Shown: positions 15,808 through 25,800 of the stretch, piece after piece
Position numbering within the stretch: the stretch's first letter is position 1
Layout of the letters: every line of letters begins with the position of its first letter
Assembly (NCBI RefSeq): GCF_009909615.1
Contig: NZ_WWNE01000012.1
Coordinates: forward strand, 62,001 to 126,000
Length of the DNA stretch: 64,000 nucleotides
Direction: 5' to 3'
Origin: Acidiluteibacter ferrifornacis
GTDB lineage: Bacteria; Bacteroidota; Bacteroidia; Flavobacteriales_E; Vicingaceae
The notes under the pieces: generated by a model
Databases searched by the model: none
What the model saw: only the letters and a program-made list of their open reading frames with translations
Told to the model about the DNA's origin: nothing
Translations under genes and position numbers: made by a program

Positions 15808-16348
15808 TTTCTATTGCTATTTTAGCTTGCACAATGTGTCGTTGATTGTGGTATATGACTACCCTAAAAGTATCTCCGCATTTCAACTTGATCCATTTTG
15901 AGATACTGATGTTTGTTCTAACTTTATTCAAAGTTACAGTTTTCGCTAATTCTAATAGCTCTAAAAGTTCGTTTTGCTGCTTTAAGAAAATGGTAATCAC
16001 TGAAGAGTTCAACTGACTTCCAGCAGGGTTCATCGATTTAAACGTCTTCATTTTATTAAGCTTTTCTTTTGGCAATAAGCTTAAAGCAAAGTAATTGCCT
16101 AGCCATGTGCTTTTAAAAGTACGTGCTTGTTCTTTAGTAGCCGAATTAAGCCTTTTTCTAATTTCAGGAATATAGAAATCTCCATACCTATTGAGGTGCT
16201 CTAAGCACTCCAAGGCACTCCAACTTTGTGGAGTAGGTTTGTGGTTGAGAAGGTTTTGTTCCTTTAGTTGCCATTTGCTAACTTCTTCAATAGATTCCTT
16301 TACTCTATTTTCTAAATCTTGAATTAATTCTATTTGTGATAAACCCAT
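15794..16348 (-). CDS. DinB-family protein
   Basis: A 184-residue four-helix-bundle protein of the DinB/YfiT type. Seen: the first helix preceding WSALECLEHLNRYG (about 43-56) with the N-terminal metal-ligand histidine, and the C-terminal YHNQRHIVQA with the paired histidines (about 165-173) that complete the metal triad. Members are metal-dependent thiol-linked transferases or of unknown role. The gene follows the Crp-like regulator by 26 bp and overlaps the pentapeptide gene, suggesting one transcript. Confidence 0.85.
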   Translation of the reverse strand: MGLSQIELIQDLENRVKESIEEVSKWQLKEQNLLNHKPTPQSWSALECLEHLNRYGDFYIPEIRKRLNSATKEQARTFKSTWLGNYFALSLLPKEKLNKMKTFKSMNPAGSQLNSSVITIFLKQQNELLELLELAKTVTLNKVRTNISISKWIKLKCGDTFRVVIYHNQRHIVQAKIAIENGSR

Positions 16349-16374
16349 GTTTTTTTTGACAAAATTGTGTCCTT

Positions 16375-16917
16375 TTAATTGGATAAATCTTGATTCAAAT
16401 CAAGCTTTTTGATTCTGGACAAAGTTTCTGGTGTCATACGCAAGTATGAGGCAATAAATTTATGAGGAATTTCTTGAAACAGTTGGGGACTTCTAGCAAG
16501 CACCCGTTGGTATCTGACCAAAGGAGATGCTGTTAAAAGGTCTATCTCTCTTTCCATTTGTTGATGAATTAGTCCTCCTAAAGTAGCATACCATAGCGCC
16601 TTGAATTCAGTATTAGTCAAAATAAGTTGATCTATGGTTTTTAAGGCAACCGTTCGAATAGTAGATTTTTTAATGGCTTGTAGTGAAAGTAGAGAAGGGG
16701 TCCCACTAATCAATGAATCGAGCAAAGTGATGAAATTATTTCGGTAGCCAAATCGAATACTATGTTCGGTGTTTTCATCTAAATAAACCACCCTAATTGC
16801 TCCTGAGCGAATAAAATAAACGTGTGTCTCTTTCTCCCCAATTCGCTTTAGGTATTGATTCCGCTTGATGGTAAATTCCGATTCCCAAGATTGAGTATCG
16901 TCGAATATAACGCACAT
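16375..16917 (-). CDS. Crp/Fnr-family transcriptional regulator
   Basis: Small Bacteroidota-type Crp regulator: cyclic-nucleotide-binding beta-roll (YFIRSGAIRVVY and following strands), a dimer helix with QQMEREIDLLTASPLVRYQ, and a short C-terminal helix-turn-helix (IPHKFIASYLRMTPETLSRIKK). The frame can be opened to a GTG at 16986, but the first codons of that extension lie inside a strong minus-strand terminator (16956-16992), so the true start is internal. I give ATG 16917 (180 residues); a TTG at 16941 would restore a helix normally present in the family and is the main alternative. It heads the DinB-pentapeptide group. Confidence 0.8.
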   Translation of the reverse strand: MCVIFDDTQSWESEFTIKRNQYLKRIGEKETHVYFIRSGAIRVVYLDENTEHSIRFGYRNNFITLLDSLISGTPSLLSLQAIKKSTIRTVALKTIDQLILTNTEFKALWYATLGGLIHQQMEREIDLLTASPLVRYQRVLARSPQLFQEIPHKFIASYLRMTPETLSRIKKLDLNQDLSN

Positions 16918-16955
16918 TTGCTCGACTGCATTCAAAGTCAATTTTTTTACAAGTA

Positions 16956-16992
16956 TATAAAAAAAGGCGTGAAAGATTGTCTTCACGCCTTT
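16956..16992 (-). terminator. Intrinsic terminator after the DUF1801 gene
   Basis: An 11-bp perfect stem (arms 16963-16973 and 16982-16992, 8-base loop) followed on the minus strand by seven U. It ends the transcript of the DUF1801 gene about 100 bp after its stop and overlaps the extended N-terminus of the Crp-like frame. Confidence 0.88.
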
Positions 16993-17094
16993 GTAGTTAG
17001 TTAAAGCTAGTTAGTGCTTATTTTTTTATAATCACAATAATAACTAAAGGAATAGAATAATTGCTCAATTATTATGCTTGCAGAATAAAATTAT

Positions 17095-17439
17095 TCATGT
17101 GTACAGCTTAAATGCTTGCGCTAAAATTTCATTAAGTTCAATAATATTAATGTCTTTATTAGGATTGATTCTATAAATTTTAAATCGTTTTCTATCTCCA
17201 CTTTCTAATGCAGGATGATTCATTCTAAACCCATCTGCAAAGCTTACATAGGCATCTTGAGTTACTTTGTCTTTCCATAAATAGCAGAACATTTTTTTGT
17301 TCAAATAAAAGAAAGGCAACTTGTATTTCCACTCTTCCGTTAAGGCTGGGTGAGCGTCACTGATAATGGTTCTCAAAGCAAGGAAACAACTTTTTAGCGG
17401 TTCTTCTTGTTGGTCGTAAAAATAGTCTAGTTCTCTCAT
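17095..17439 (-). CDS. DUF1801 (YdhG-like) domain protein
   Basis: A 114-residue protein of the DUF1801 fold. Seen: the N-terminal helix YFYDQQEEPLKSCFLALR, then TEEWKYKLPFFYLNKKMFCYLW, and GFRMNHPALESGDRKRFK, all landmarks of the family. The fold is related to frataxin-like folds and no enzymatic role is established. It is co-transcribed behind the membrane protein gene (4 bp gap) and followed by a strong terminator. Confidence 0.8.
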   Translation of the reverse strand: MRELDYFYDQQEEPLKSCFLALRTIISDAHPALTEEWKYKLPFFYLNKKMFCYLWKDKVTQDAYVSFADGFRMNHPALESGDRKRFKIYRINPNKDINIIELNEILAQAFKLYT

Positions 17440-17443
17440 TTTA

Positions 17444-18862
17444 CTATTCGGATTGTAGGATGGGCGAGTATTTTAAATTGAAATAAGATTTGAGGTGCTG
17501 GTTATTATAATGATTGCTATCAACTGATATTTCTGAAGAATATAAATATCCAGAAGGAGGTAGTGCTTCTAAACGATAAAATTGATTTTTATTAGTATTA
17601 AATAATTGGTTTCTGTTTTCAACAGCTTTTATATATGGATTTACAAAATTGAGTTGCTGAAAGGTAATAACTAAGATAGTTGACATTGCAATCAATGACG
17701 CAAAAACTTTTATAATATTTGGAATCTGTTTCGATTGCAGGTATCTGTTTGCCAAATAGATAACACCTAAGAAGCACCACAAGAAAATAAGATTGATGGG
17801 GTAAAGTGCTCGTGCTGCCCCAATGTCTTGAGTGATATAGGTGAGTAAAAATTGATAGCAAAAAAAGGCGATAGAAAATTTGAATACGATTACGATGATT
17901 TCAGCGGTTAATTTTCTAGAATTGATGGCGGAATGAGGGATAGGAATCCACCATAAAGGCAGTGATAGGAGTAACAGAATGGGCAGCTTAGGGAGAAGGT
18001 AAGTGTAAATCGCAAGTGATGTTAGCTTGAAATTAAGAACAAATGCATCAAAGAGTGAAATAGTATCAAAATGAGTCATGCGGATGGAACTCCCAGTGCC
18101 GTTTAATAAGTACAATAAAGCCAGCAAACTGACAATAAGATAAAGGACTATCCATTGGATATGAATGGGTTGCTCTCGTTTTAAATTTTTGATGATTAAA
18201 AACATTAAGCATAGAATGTATAGTCCAGCGATAGGCAGACTGCATCCACCTATGTAAATACTAGGAACTATGAACAAAACTCCTAACCAATTAGGTAGGT
18301 GAGGTTGCTGCAAGCGTAAAAAAATAATACCAATCAGAAGAGTGGCGGTCAAATAGGTAGTAGAACTTGCCAACCAAAACCAAACTTCTCCTACATTGAA
18401 GGTTCCTACAAAAAAGAAGGTGCATAGAAGTGCAACAAGGATTTTGGAATGGATTTGAAATCGATTTAAAACCAAGTAGACTAATTGCAGTAATAATATT
18501 CCATTAAAAAGTCCATAAAAGAAAAGTACTAAAGGAGAGATTGTATGATAGATTTTAAGAATGGAGAGGTTTAAGAATAGGCTAGTCCATCTACTATTCC
18601 AAAGCTCTCTTTCCAATTGCATGGCTTCCCACGGTCCATACGACCGAATTTTAGATGCAAAATAAAGATCATCACTCGTCAGTATTTGATTGCCTAAGAG
18701 CCAAAAAAATAGAAATAGACCTGAAATGGCCATCAAAAGAGAAAAAAAGTTGGAAAGAGAAAAATTCTTCAATTGAATTGACTTAAAATGAATTAATAGT
18801 TTAAAAGTAAATATCTCATTTTTTAGGTTATAAATTTTACGATTAAAAATTTTCAATTTCAA
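17444..18862 (-). CDS. Polytopic membrane protein, DUF6056/GT-C-like
   Basis: A 472-residue membrane protein with about ten hydrophobic helices. After the first helix comes LTSDDLYFASKI and later ERELWNSRWTSLF, the acidic DD and Trp/Arg pattern of GT-C-like and DUF6056 membrane proteins that act on lipid-linked sugars; the activity is inferred only. The frame opens with TTG at 18862, and the ATG at 18736, just before the first membrane helix (MAISGLFLFF), is an alternative start. The soluble C-terminal 60 residues are unlike any known domain. Confidence 0.6.
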   Translation of the reverse strand: MKLKIFNRKIYNLKNEIFTFKLLIHFKSIQLKNFSLSNFFSLLMAISGLFLFFWLLGNQILTSDDLYFASKIRSYGPWEAMQLERELWNSRWTSLFLNLSILKIYHTISPLVLFFYGLFNGILLLQLVYLVLNRFQIHSKILVALLCTFFFVGTFNVGEVWFWLASSTTYLTATLLIGIIFLRLQQPHLPNWLGVLFIVPSIYIGGCSLPIAGLYILCLMFLIIKNLKREQPIHIQWIVLYLIVSLLALLYLLNGTGSSIRMTHFDTISLFDAFVLNFKLTSLAIYTYLLPKLPILLLLSLPLWWIPIPHSAINSRKLTAEIIVIVFKFSIAFFCYQFLLTYITQDIGAARALYPINLIFLWCFLGVIYLANRYLQSKQIPNIIKVFASLIAMSTILVITFQQLNFVNPYIKAVENRNQLFNTNKNQFYRLEALPPSGYLYSSEISVDSNHYNNQHLKSYFNLKYSPILQSE

Positions 18863-18954
18863 TCCCCGATTGATGAGAATACTATAATATTTATGACAGA
18901 TAGAAGACAGATAAGTCTTTTTTCTACCAGCTTTTTTAAAAATATTATGATAAA

Positions 18955-18984
18955 TTTGAGAAAACTAAATCCCAACTATGTTTT
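18955..18984 (+). promoter_or_regulatory. Likely promoter of the LytTR regulator gene
   Basis: TTTG at 18955-18958, an 18-bp spacer and TATGTTTT at 18977-18984 (one mismatch to TAnnTTTG), about 35 bp before the ATG at 19019. Confidence 0.4.
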
Positions 18985-19018
18985 ACACTTTCAGTTCATC
19001 TGTAGATAAAAAAAAGTC

Positions 19019-19759
19019 ATGTTAAGTGCAATAATTATCGACCAAGATGAAGAATCATCTTACTATTTAAAATCCATCATTTCTGAATATTGCCCTGACA
19101 TTAAAATTGTCGGAGTTGCTACCAACCTCAAAGAGGCAAAAGAATTAGTTTGTAAGAATATTGATTTAGCGTTTTTAGATGTCAAATTTCCAGATGGTGA
19201 TTGTTTTCAATTGTTGAATAGTGAGGTCTGTAAAGAGTGCCGCGATTTTAAGATTATCTTCACCACCAAAAGTGATCATTATGCTTTAAAAGCCTTTAAA
19301 TATTCTGCTACAGACTATTTACTGAAACCTATTGACCCTGTAGAATTAGTGGATGCAGTTTGTAAAGTTATCAAGCAAACGGAAGAAACTGAAAAAGTGA
19401 AGGAAAAATGTTTAAAGGATATGTTTGACGGTAATCAATTCAGAAAGATTGCATTACCGGTAAACTATGGATTAGAATTAGTTAACCTAGATGATATTGT
19501 CCATATTCAAGCAGATGGTAGTTATTCTAAGGTTTTTATCAATAATTGCAAACCCATCTTAGTAACCAAGAAACTTAAACATTTCGAAGAAATATTGGAA
19601 GGCAATACATTTGTACGGGTTCATTATTCACATTTAGTGAATTTGAATCATGCCAATAAATATTTGAGAGGAGACAATGGTCAATTGGTAATGTCTGATC
19701 AATCTATTGTGCCTGTTTCTAGAAACAAAAAAGGAGAGTTGCTCGATCTATTGAAGTGA
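19019..19759 (+). CDS. LytTR-family response regulator
   Basis: A 246-residue regulator: receiver domain at 1-120 with D8/D10 pocket and phospho-acceptor D54 (LAFLDVKFPD), TTKSD and the conserved lysine in YLLKPID near 107; LytTR DNA-binding domain at about 145-245 (VNLDDIVHIQADGSYSKVF, FVRVHYSHLVNLNH, VPVSRNKK). The usual partner is a membrane histidine kinase of the LytS/YpdA type; none adjoins it, so it is an orphan in this window. Its targets are unknown. Confidence 0.92.
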   Translation: MLSAIIIDQDEESSYYLKSIISEYCPDIKIVGVATNLKEAKELVCKNIDLAFLDVKFPDGDCFQLLNSEVCKECRDFKIIFTTKSDHYALKAFKYSATDYLLKPIDPVELVDAVCKVIKQTEETEKVKEKCLKDMFDGNQFRKIALPVNYGLELVNLDDIVHIQADGSYSKVFINNCKPILVTKKLKHFEEILEGNTFVRVHYSHLVNLNHANKYLRGDNGQLVMSDQSIVPVSRNKKGELLDLLK

Positions 19760-19811
19760 TCGTTTGGGATTTAGCCTTGCTTTTGATTTAGATATGTCCT
19801 ATTTTTAGAAA

Positions 19812-20174
19812 ATGGAAATAAAGCAATGTTTGGAATGTCAAGAAGAGTTTGAAGGTCGAGTAGATAAGAAGTTTTGCTCTGATCAATGTCGAAATACCTA
19901 TAATAATCGGCAGAATAAAGACGCGAATTCAATTGTACGAAGCACCAATTATATTTTACGAAAGAATAGAAGAGTACTTGCAGAACTGAATCCCAATGGA
20001 AAGTCGAAGACAACAGCTGAAAAATTAAAGGCAAAAGGCTTTAACTTTAATTATTTTACGAGTGAGTATGTGACCAAAAATGGTGCTGTTTACAAGTATG
20101 TATATGATCAAGGATTTTTATTGTTGGATGATGGAACCTATGCACTGGTAATTAAAAAGGAATATATTGATTAA
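19812..20174 (+). CDS. Zinc-ribbon-headed conserved Bacteroidota protein
   Basis: A 120-residue protein beginning with a zinc finger, CLECQEEFEGRVDKKFCSDQC (two CxxC-type pairs; the first C at about residue 6 and the last at 26), followed by a helical NTYNNRQNKD stretch and a basic domain that ends in LDDGTYALVIKKEY. It belongs to a small family seen across Bacteroidota with no assigned function; RNA or DNA binding is plausible. Its stop shares one base with the ATG of the DoxX gene (TAATG), so the two are translationally coupled. Confidence 0.75.
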   Translation: MEIKQCLECQEEFEGRVDKKFCSDQCRNTYNNRQNKDANSIVRSTNYILRKNRRVLAELNPNGKSKTTAEKLKAKGFNFNYFTSEYVTKNGAVYKYVYDQGFLLLDDGTYALVIKKEYID

Positions 20175-20569
20175 TGAAAAATTTTCAACTTAAATACATA
20201 GACTTAAGTCTCTTATTGTTGCGTTTAACTTTTGCTAGTCTGATGTTTCTCAACCATGGTTGGCCGAAAGTATTGGACTTCGAAGAAAAGTTTCATTCTT
20301 TTCCCGACCCTATAGGTGTAGGAAGTGAAATAAGTTATGCCTTAACAATTTTTGGGGAGGTGTTTTGCCCAGTTTTAGTTGCAATAGGCCTATTTACACG
20401 ATATGCTAGCATACCTATCATAATCACAATGGGGGTAGCGATTTTTATAATTCATGGTGCAGACCCTCTTGCTAAAAAAGAGATGGCTCTACTATATCTC
20501 GTACCATTTTTAGTTTTACTAATTTCTGGTCCTGGTAAACTGAGCCTCGATTCAAAATTAAAGGTTTAG
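20174..20569 (+). CDS. DoxX-family membrane protein
   Basis: A 131-residue protein with four membrane helices. The DoxX signature is LLLLRLTFASLMFLNHGWPK (about 12-31), followed by helices beginning FGEVFCPVLVAIG and IPIIITMGVAIFI. Family members accompany oxidoreductases or sulfur/redox enzymes. The stop codon interleaves with that of the convergent tamL gene in four bases (TTAG). Confidence 0.88.
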   Translation: MKNFQLKYIDLSLLLLRLTFASLMFLNHGWPKVLDFEEKFHSFPDPIGVGSEISYALTIFGEVFCPVLVAIGLFTRYASIPIIITMGVAIFIIHGADPLAKKEMALLYLVPFLVLLISGPGKLSLDSKLKV

Positions 20570-22878
20570 AATGGATAACCAATAGCAATGTTGAACACAA
20601 AATTGTCTTGCCTCCAAGATTTTTCTCCCAATTGAATACTGTCAAATGTCCAGCGGTCACCTTCAGGTAAAGAAGGTTTACGCAGTGGAAATGCCAAATC
20701 AAACCTGAGTACAAAGAATGTTGCGTCAATTCTTAAGCCAGCACCAGTACCCACAGCAATTTCATTGATAAATTGATTGGTTTCGAATTTTCCACCTGGC
20801 TTGTTAGGGTCTTCTTTCAGTAACCAAACATTTCCCGCATCTACGAATAGTGCACCTTTTAGAAAGCTAATAATATCGTATCTGTATTCTAAATTCCCTT
20901 CTAATTTTATGTCACCCGACTGATCTAAAAATAATGAATTTACCTGTTCTTCTTCACTTAAACTATAGGTTCCTGGCCCCAAAGTTCTAGCTTGAAAAGC
21001 TCGGATACTATTGGATCCTCCTATGAAAAATTGTTTAATGTATGGCAATGTGGAAGAATTACCTATGGGCACACCAACACCAGCAATTAATCGAGTCACA
21101 ATTTGATTGTTTTCATCGATGTTAAACAAATACTTAAAGTTGATATCTGTCCGAACATATTGGCTAAAAGTAGCGCCGAATAATTTATAACTGTTTTCAT
21201 TAGAAGGCGCATCTCCTTTTATTGAGGCGGTGACTAATTGTGCTAAGTTTCCTGATAGATCGAGGTTGCCTTGAAAATAGAAGTTATGCCTTTTTTCTTT
21301 TTCTAAGCGACTGTCAAAGGTATAAGAGTAGGTAGATCCAATAATAAATTGCTCTTCGAAGTTTTTGCGAATCAAAGGGTTAGCGTCTAATATTGAATCA
21401 AATGCAGTCTTGGTATCCGATAATTTTAAGAAATTGATATTGATTGGGTTGTACTCGTGAGACTTAGTTTCTGTCTCTCTCCATCGATATCCAAATGAAG
21501 CACCGAAAGAATTCATTTGATAATATTGGACTCTGTTTAGCAACCGATAATTAAATTTATAACGAGTTTTAGGGGTGTATCTAGTAGAGCTACTTATCAT
21601 GTTGAAAGGAACTAGAAAACGAGGGATACTCAATTCTAATTCAGCACCTAATTCATAAGAATTTAGTCCTTTTGCATTTTTAGTAATCTGGGTTTCAAAT
21701 CCTGAATTCAGATTTAGTGTCAATAATTCTGCACCTTTTAATAAATTTCTATTCTTAAAACTGGCCTCAAAGCCTGGTCCAACGAAATTATTGGACTTAG
21801 AAGTGGCTGAGACTTCTAATCGTATGGATTTTTTGGGAAGGGGAGTTAAATTGATGTAGGTATTTAATAAATGATAATCGCTGGGATCCTCCTGAAATTT
21901 TACATTCACAAATTTAAAAGGACCTAATCCGGTATATTTTCTAATCGTTCTATCGTGCAATTTTCTGGAATATAGGTTACCTTTTTCAAAAGCTGATTCG
22001 TCCACTATTATTGTTGGACGAAACGTACTGTCTTTCTCTAAATAATAGGTAGAGTCTATTTGAAGGGTGTCATAATCTTTGAAGTTATCTTCTTTCGTTA
22101 AGTCATATTGCGGATTAATATAAACTTGATGGATTTTATATACTTCTAGATTCTTTTTGTCGATATTCTTTTTTAAGGTCAGAAATAAATCTACCTTACC
22201 ACTTAATGTAGAATCTACCTCCCACAAAAGAAATTCCTCATTGAAATAAAAGAATCCTCTATCCTTTACATAATTGTTCAGTCTAGATCGTTCATTTTTA
22301 AGGTTTTCAAGATTGTAGGCGGCACCCACTTTTAGAATGCTTTCTTTTTGAGCATTGTTGATGGTAGCTGAGATTTCATCAACTGGTTTTGGATAGGTAA
22401 TGGAATTTATTTTGTACTGTTTTCCTGGATCTATGGAATAAGTGACGTTGGCTCTTTTCTTTTTTTCTTTGACGTTTACATTGTATTTTACTTTTGGAAA
22501 GAAATATCCATTATTGTAGAGTCGGTTTTCAATTAATGAAACTGTACGCTCTGCATTTAAATCTTTCAAAAGTACTGGAGGTTCTCCAATTTTTGTCCTC
22601 AAATTATATCTAATTCCTTTTTTCTTTTTGGGTTCACCCACTACGTTATAGATCCATAACTTGGCTCTAAATAACCCAAAAGCCTTTTTGTTGGGCACAG
22701 GTACGATTACCTCCTCAATTTCCCCTTGAATTTCACTGTCCTTGGTATCTACCATTTTTACCGTAGCACCGGTGTATAACTTTTCTCCTTCCTCTAAATA
22801 TTTGGTGTTGCTGCAGCCAAAAACGCAGATTAATCCAATGAGTAGTACTGAAAATCTATTTTTAGGTGGCCTTTTCAT
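20566..22878 (-). CDS. tamL: TamL: lipoprotein Omp85/TamA-family barrel
   Basis: A 770-residue Omp85 protein. Unlike TamA it starts with a lipoprotein signal (lipobox VFGC, then CSNTKYLEEGEKLY), which defines the TamL branch of Bacteroidota. POTRA domains occupy about residues 30-380 and a 16-strand barrel the rest, with the late signature GGSNSIRAFQARTLGPG (about 655) and a C-terminal beta-signal ending in NIAIGYPF. TamL works with TamB in transport of lipids or outer-membrane proteins across the periplasm and is essential in some relatives. Its ATG overlaps the tamB stop by four bases, so the pair is translationally coupled. Confidence 0.92.
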   Translation of the reverse strand: MKRPPKNRFSVLLIGLICVFGCSNTKYLEEGEKLYTGATVKMVDTKDSEIQGEIEEVIVPVPNKKAFGLFRAKLWIYNVVGEPKKKKGIRYNLRTKIGEPPVLLKDLNAERTVSLIENRLYNNGYFFPKVKYNVNVKEKKKRANVTYSIDPGKQYKINSITYPKPVDEISATINNAQKESILKVGAAYNLENLKNERSRLNNYVKDRGFFYFNEEFLLWEVDSTLSGKVDLFLTLKKNIDKKNLEVYKIHQVYINPQYDLTKEDNFKDYDTLQIDSTYYLEKDSTFRPTIIVDESAFEKGNLYSRKLHDRTIRKYTGLGPFKFVNVKFQEDPSDYHLLNTYINLTPLPKKSIRLEVSATSKSNNFVGPGFEASFKNRNLLKGAELLTLNLNSGFETQITKNAKGLNSYELGAELELSIPRFLVPFNMISSSTRYTPKTRYKFNYRLLNRVQYYQMNSFGASFGYRWRETETKSHEYNPININFLKLSDTKTAFDSILDANPLIRKNFEEQFIIGSTYSYTFDSRLEKEKRHNFYFQGNLDLSGNLAQLVTASIKGDAPSNENSYKLFGATFSQYVRTDINFKYLFNIDENNQIVTRLIAGVGVPIGNSSTLPYIKQFFIGGSNSIRAFQARTLGPGTYSLSEEEQVNSLFLDQSGDIKLEGNLEYRYDIISFLKGALFVDAGNVWLLKEDPNKPGGKFETNQFINEIAVGTGAGLRIDATFFVLRFDLAFPLRKPSLPEGDRWTFDSIQLGEKSWRQDNFVFNIAIGYPF

Positions 22879-25800
22879 TCTTCAGTTTCATTTATTGGTT
22901 CTTCTGGCAATTCAATTTCCTCTTCTTCTTTTAAGTTTTCAGGCTTTCTGAATAGCTGTTTCAACGTTTCATAGTCTCTAGTGTATATCAATGCGACTCC
23001 TGTTTCTACTATGTCTCCTTCTATAATTCCCTCAAATCGATTATCTCTATAAAGTTTCGCTTTATACCTGCCGTCTTCAGTAATGGAATATTCTATGGTT
23101 ACGTCTCCAGCAAAGTCACTAACTGTATTTCTTTTAGCTCGTTCTCCTTCTATATCTACATCACCACCTACTTTCACTGAAATTCTATCGTTCAGAAAAG
23201 ATTTACTTACAGCGAGATTAACTTCAGTTCGGCCTTCATAACTATTAGATGTTGTAGAGTAGTCTTCGTATGAGTCGACATTTAATTCAAGATTAACACC
23301 TTTAACATAACGATCTGACAGTCGATTCAACTGCTGATTCAATACTTTACTAACCGAGTTTCGAGCCAAATTGGATCCATCATTTTGATCATTAAATGAA
23401 TTAGATGCAATAAATCTTCTCAAAATAATCAAAGCAAAAACTTGCTTATTCAATTCACTTTCTTGTTCATTAAGTTCTTGTAGTTTCGCATAAACTATTC
23501 CATTTAGCGCTGCTTTGTCATCATCATCTAGGTCAATTTTAAATGAAATGTCGGGTTTCATCAATTGATTTTTCATGATTAAATATACATCAAACGGCAG
23601 TTTTTCTTGATAAGCCAATCGCTCACTTTCGCTCAAAGCAGCACTTTGTTGACTAAGTAAATCGATAGGGGAGGCTTTCACATTGTAGATGGCTGATATG
23701 TCCATTTCGGCTTCCAAAGGATCACCTGACCAAGTGATAGAACTTCCAGGTTTAATTTCAAATTTTCGTTTCACCACATCGTATAACGTTAAGTCATAAA
23801 AACCACTATTAATGATGTATCTACCTATCAAAGTCACTTTTCCACTTTGATCTATTTGAGCATTGATAACTCCACCTCCCAATAAATTTAGCTTATCTCC
23901 GGCAATCGGATCGACCACAATATTGAAATTTGTTTTTTCATCAATTTCTATACGTGCAGTTACATCTAAACCTAAAATATTCGATTGTGCCGTATCTGAT
24001 GATTTGTCCCTCGCAAATATAGAGTTGGGATCTTCGCTTTTATCTACAAATACCACCACTCCTTCACGGCTTATTTCTGAAGGATCATCATTGGGTAATA
24101 CAAAGGTAAAATCTGTTCCTTCATTAAGTTTTAGGTCCGCATTGATGATTGGTTTGTCTTGATTTCCTTTTACTTTTATATTGCTGCTAAACAATACTTT
24201 CCCATAAAATAAGTCGTTGTCTCCCTCTTTGTTGGTATTCAACGCTTGGAAGTTTTTGCTTTTAATGACTAAATCAAAATTATATTGATCGATAGTGTTA
24301 AACACAATGTTTCCATCAATGGAAAATGAGTTGGCAGAGCTGTCTTTTACCGTAAAATGATTAAAGCGAAGGGTGTTTTTGTCGAAGGTGATTTTATCAT
24401 TACCAATCGTATAATAGCTATTGAGATAGGTGGATCTGAGCTTGGCATTATTCATTTTTATCGATCCTTTGACGATAGGATCTTCAGCGGTGCCTTTTAA
24501 GGAAATACTTCCGGATAAATATCCTTCAGAACTTTTTAGCTGATCAAATGAAAATGATTCTAGCGTTTTTAACTGTAGTTTTTTGATGTCTACATTAAAA
24601 TCAAAAGTGGATAAAGAATCAGTATATTTTCCTTCAAGGTTAACATCGTTATCGTAACCTGTCAGTGCTCCAGTAAAGTCAATAATATTTGAAACATGAT
24701 TAGCTGAAATACTGAGATTTCCGGCCGGTTGGTTTAGAAAATACAAACTATCCAATTTGAGGTCGGCTTTGAATCTTAAAACATCATTAGTTGTCCAAAT
24801 AGTTGAACTTCCGTTTAAAATCCCTGTTAGTAATTCGATAGAATCACTCTTCGTGTTTTCTACCAAATTGAGAAAGTTTTCCAATTTAAATCCATTGAAA
24901 TCAAACTTTAATTCGTTGGTATTTTCTTTAGGATTGCTTATTTGAATGGATTCATTTTTGTGAGTGAGTTTAAAGTTTTTTACTTGTGTATTCTCGCTAA
25001 ATATAAATTCATTTTTTGCATTAATCTTCCATTTTTGTTGGTCAAGAATTACATTGTCGTTTAAAAACTTCAGGACAACTCCGTCACTGGTTTGATAACT
25101 TATAGCTTCAATAAAATAATTGAGAGATTCGTTATCATCCAGTTGCTGAAAAGTGCTTGTTAAAGTATCATTCTCTGCCTGCCCATAAAATGCAATATTT
25201 TTCAATAAGTAATCTTGATAGGATACTCGCTGTAAGTTGAGTTCATAATCCAGTTGTCTATTATTGGCGCGCACATTAATACTTAAACTATCTACTTGTA
25301 CATCGCTATAATTTACATTGGGAACAGATAAATTTACATTGAATAAATCTTGATTAGAGTTAAATTCACCTTTGATATATCCTCCTTCAAAGGTTTGTAA
25401 TTCAGGGAGTAGTATTTCACTTAATATGGGGTTGTTTCGCAATGTAAGCTCAAAATCAAATTTTTGGTTGTCTCTATTTAAGCTGGAATTAATCGTATCA
25501 TTATAGTATCCTTGAAAGAACTTTTTCATAGAATTTCCCAATTCTGAAAATGCGATATTCCCTTTGAAACTTCCAGTTAAAAGATCAGAATCGATGGAGA
25601 TATTCGAGTTGGCAGTATCTTTAAAAGAAACAAATAGTAAGGAGTCTATTCGATAAAACTCTTCATTTTGTTTGATTTGAAATCCTTTGATTTGAAAGTT
25701 TCCTACTATATCGTCAATGGTATTTCCGGTTAAGTCTGCAGTGATAGCTGATTGAATTCTATAATCATTGGTAGTCAAGTTTAATCTTTGCATATCTATT

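Noticed and set aside
16918..16986. N-terminal extension of the Crp-like regulator to GTG 16986
   Set aside because: First codons lie in a strong U7 terminator hairpin.
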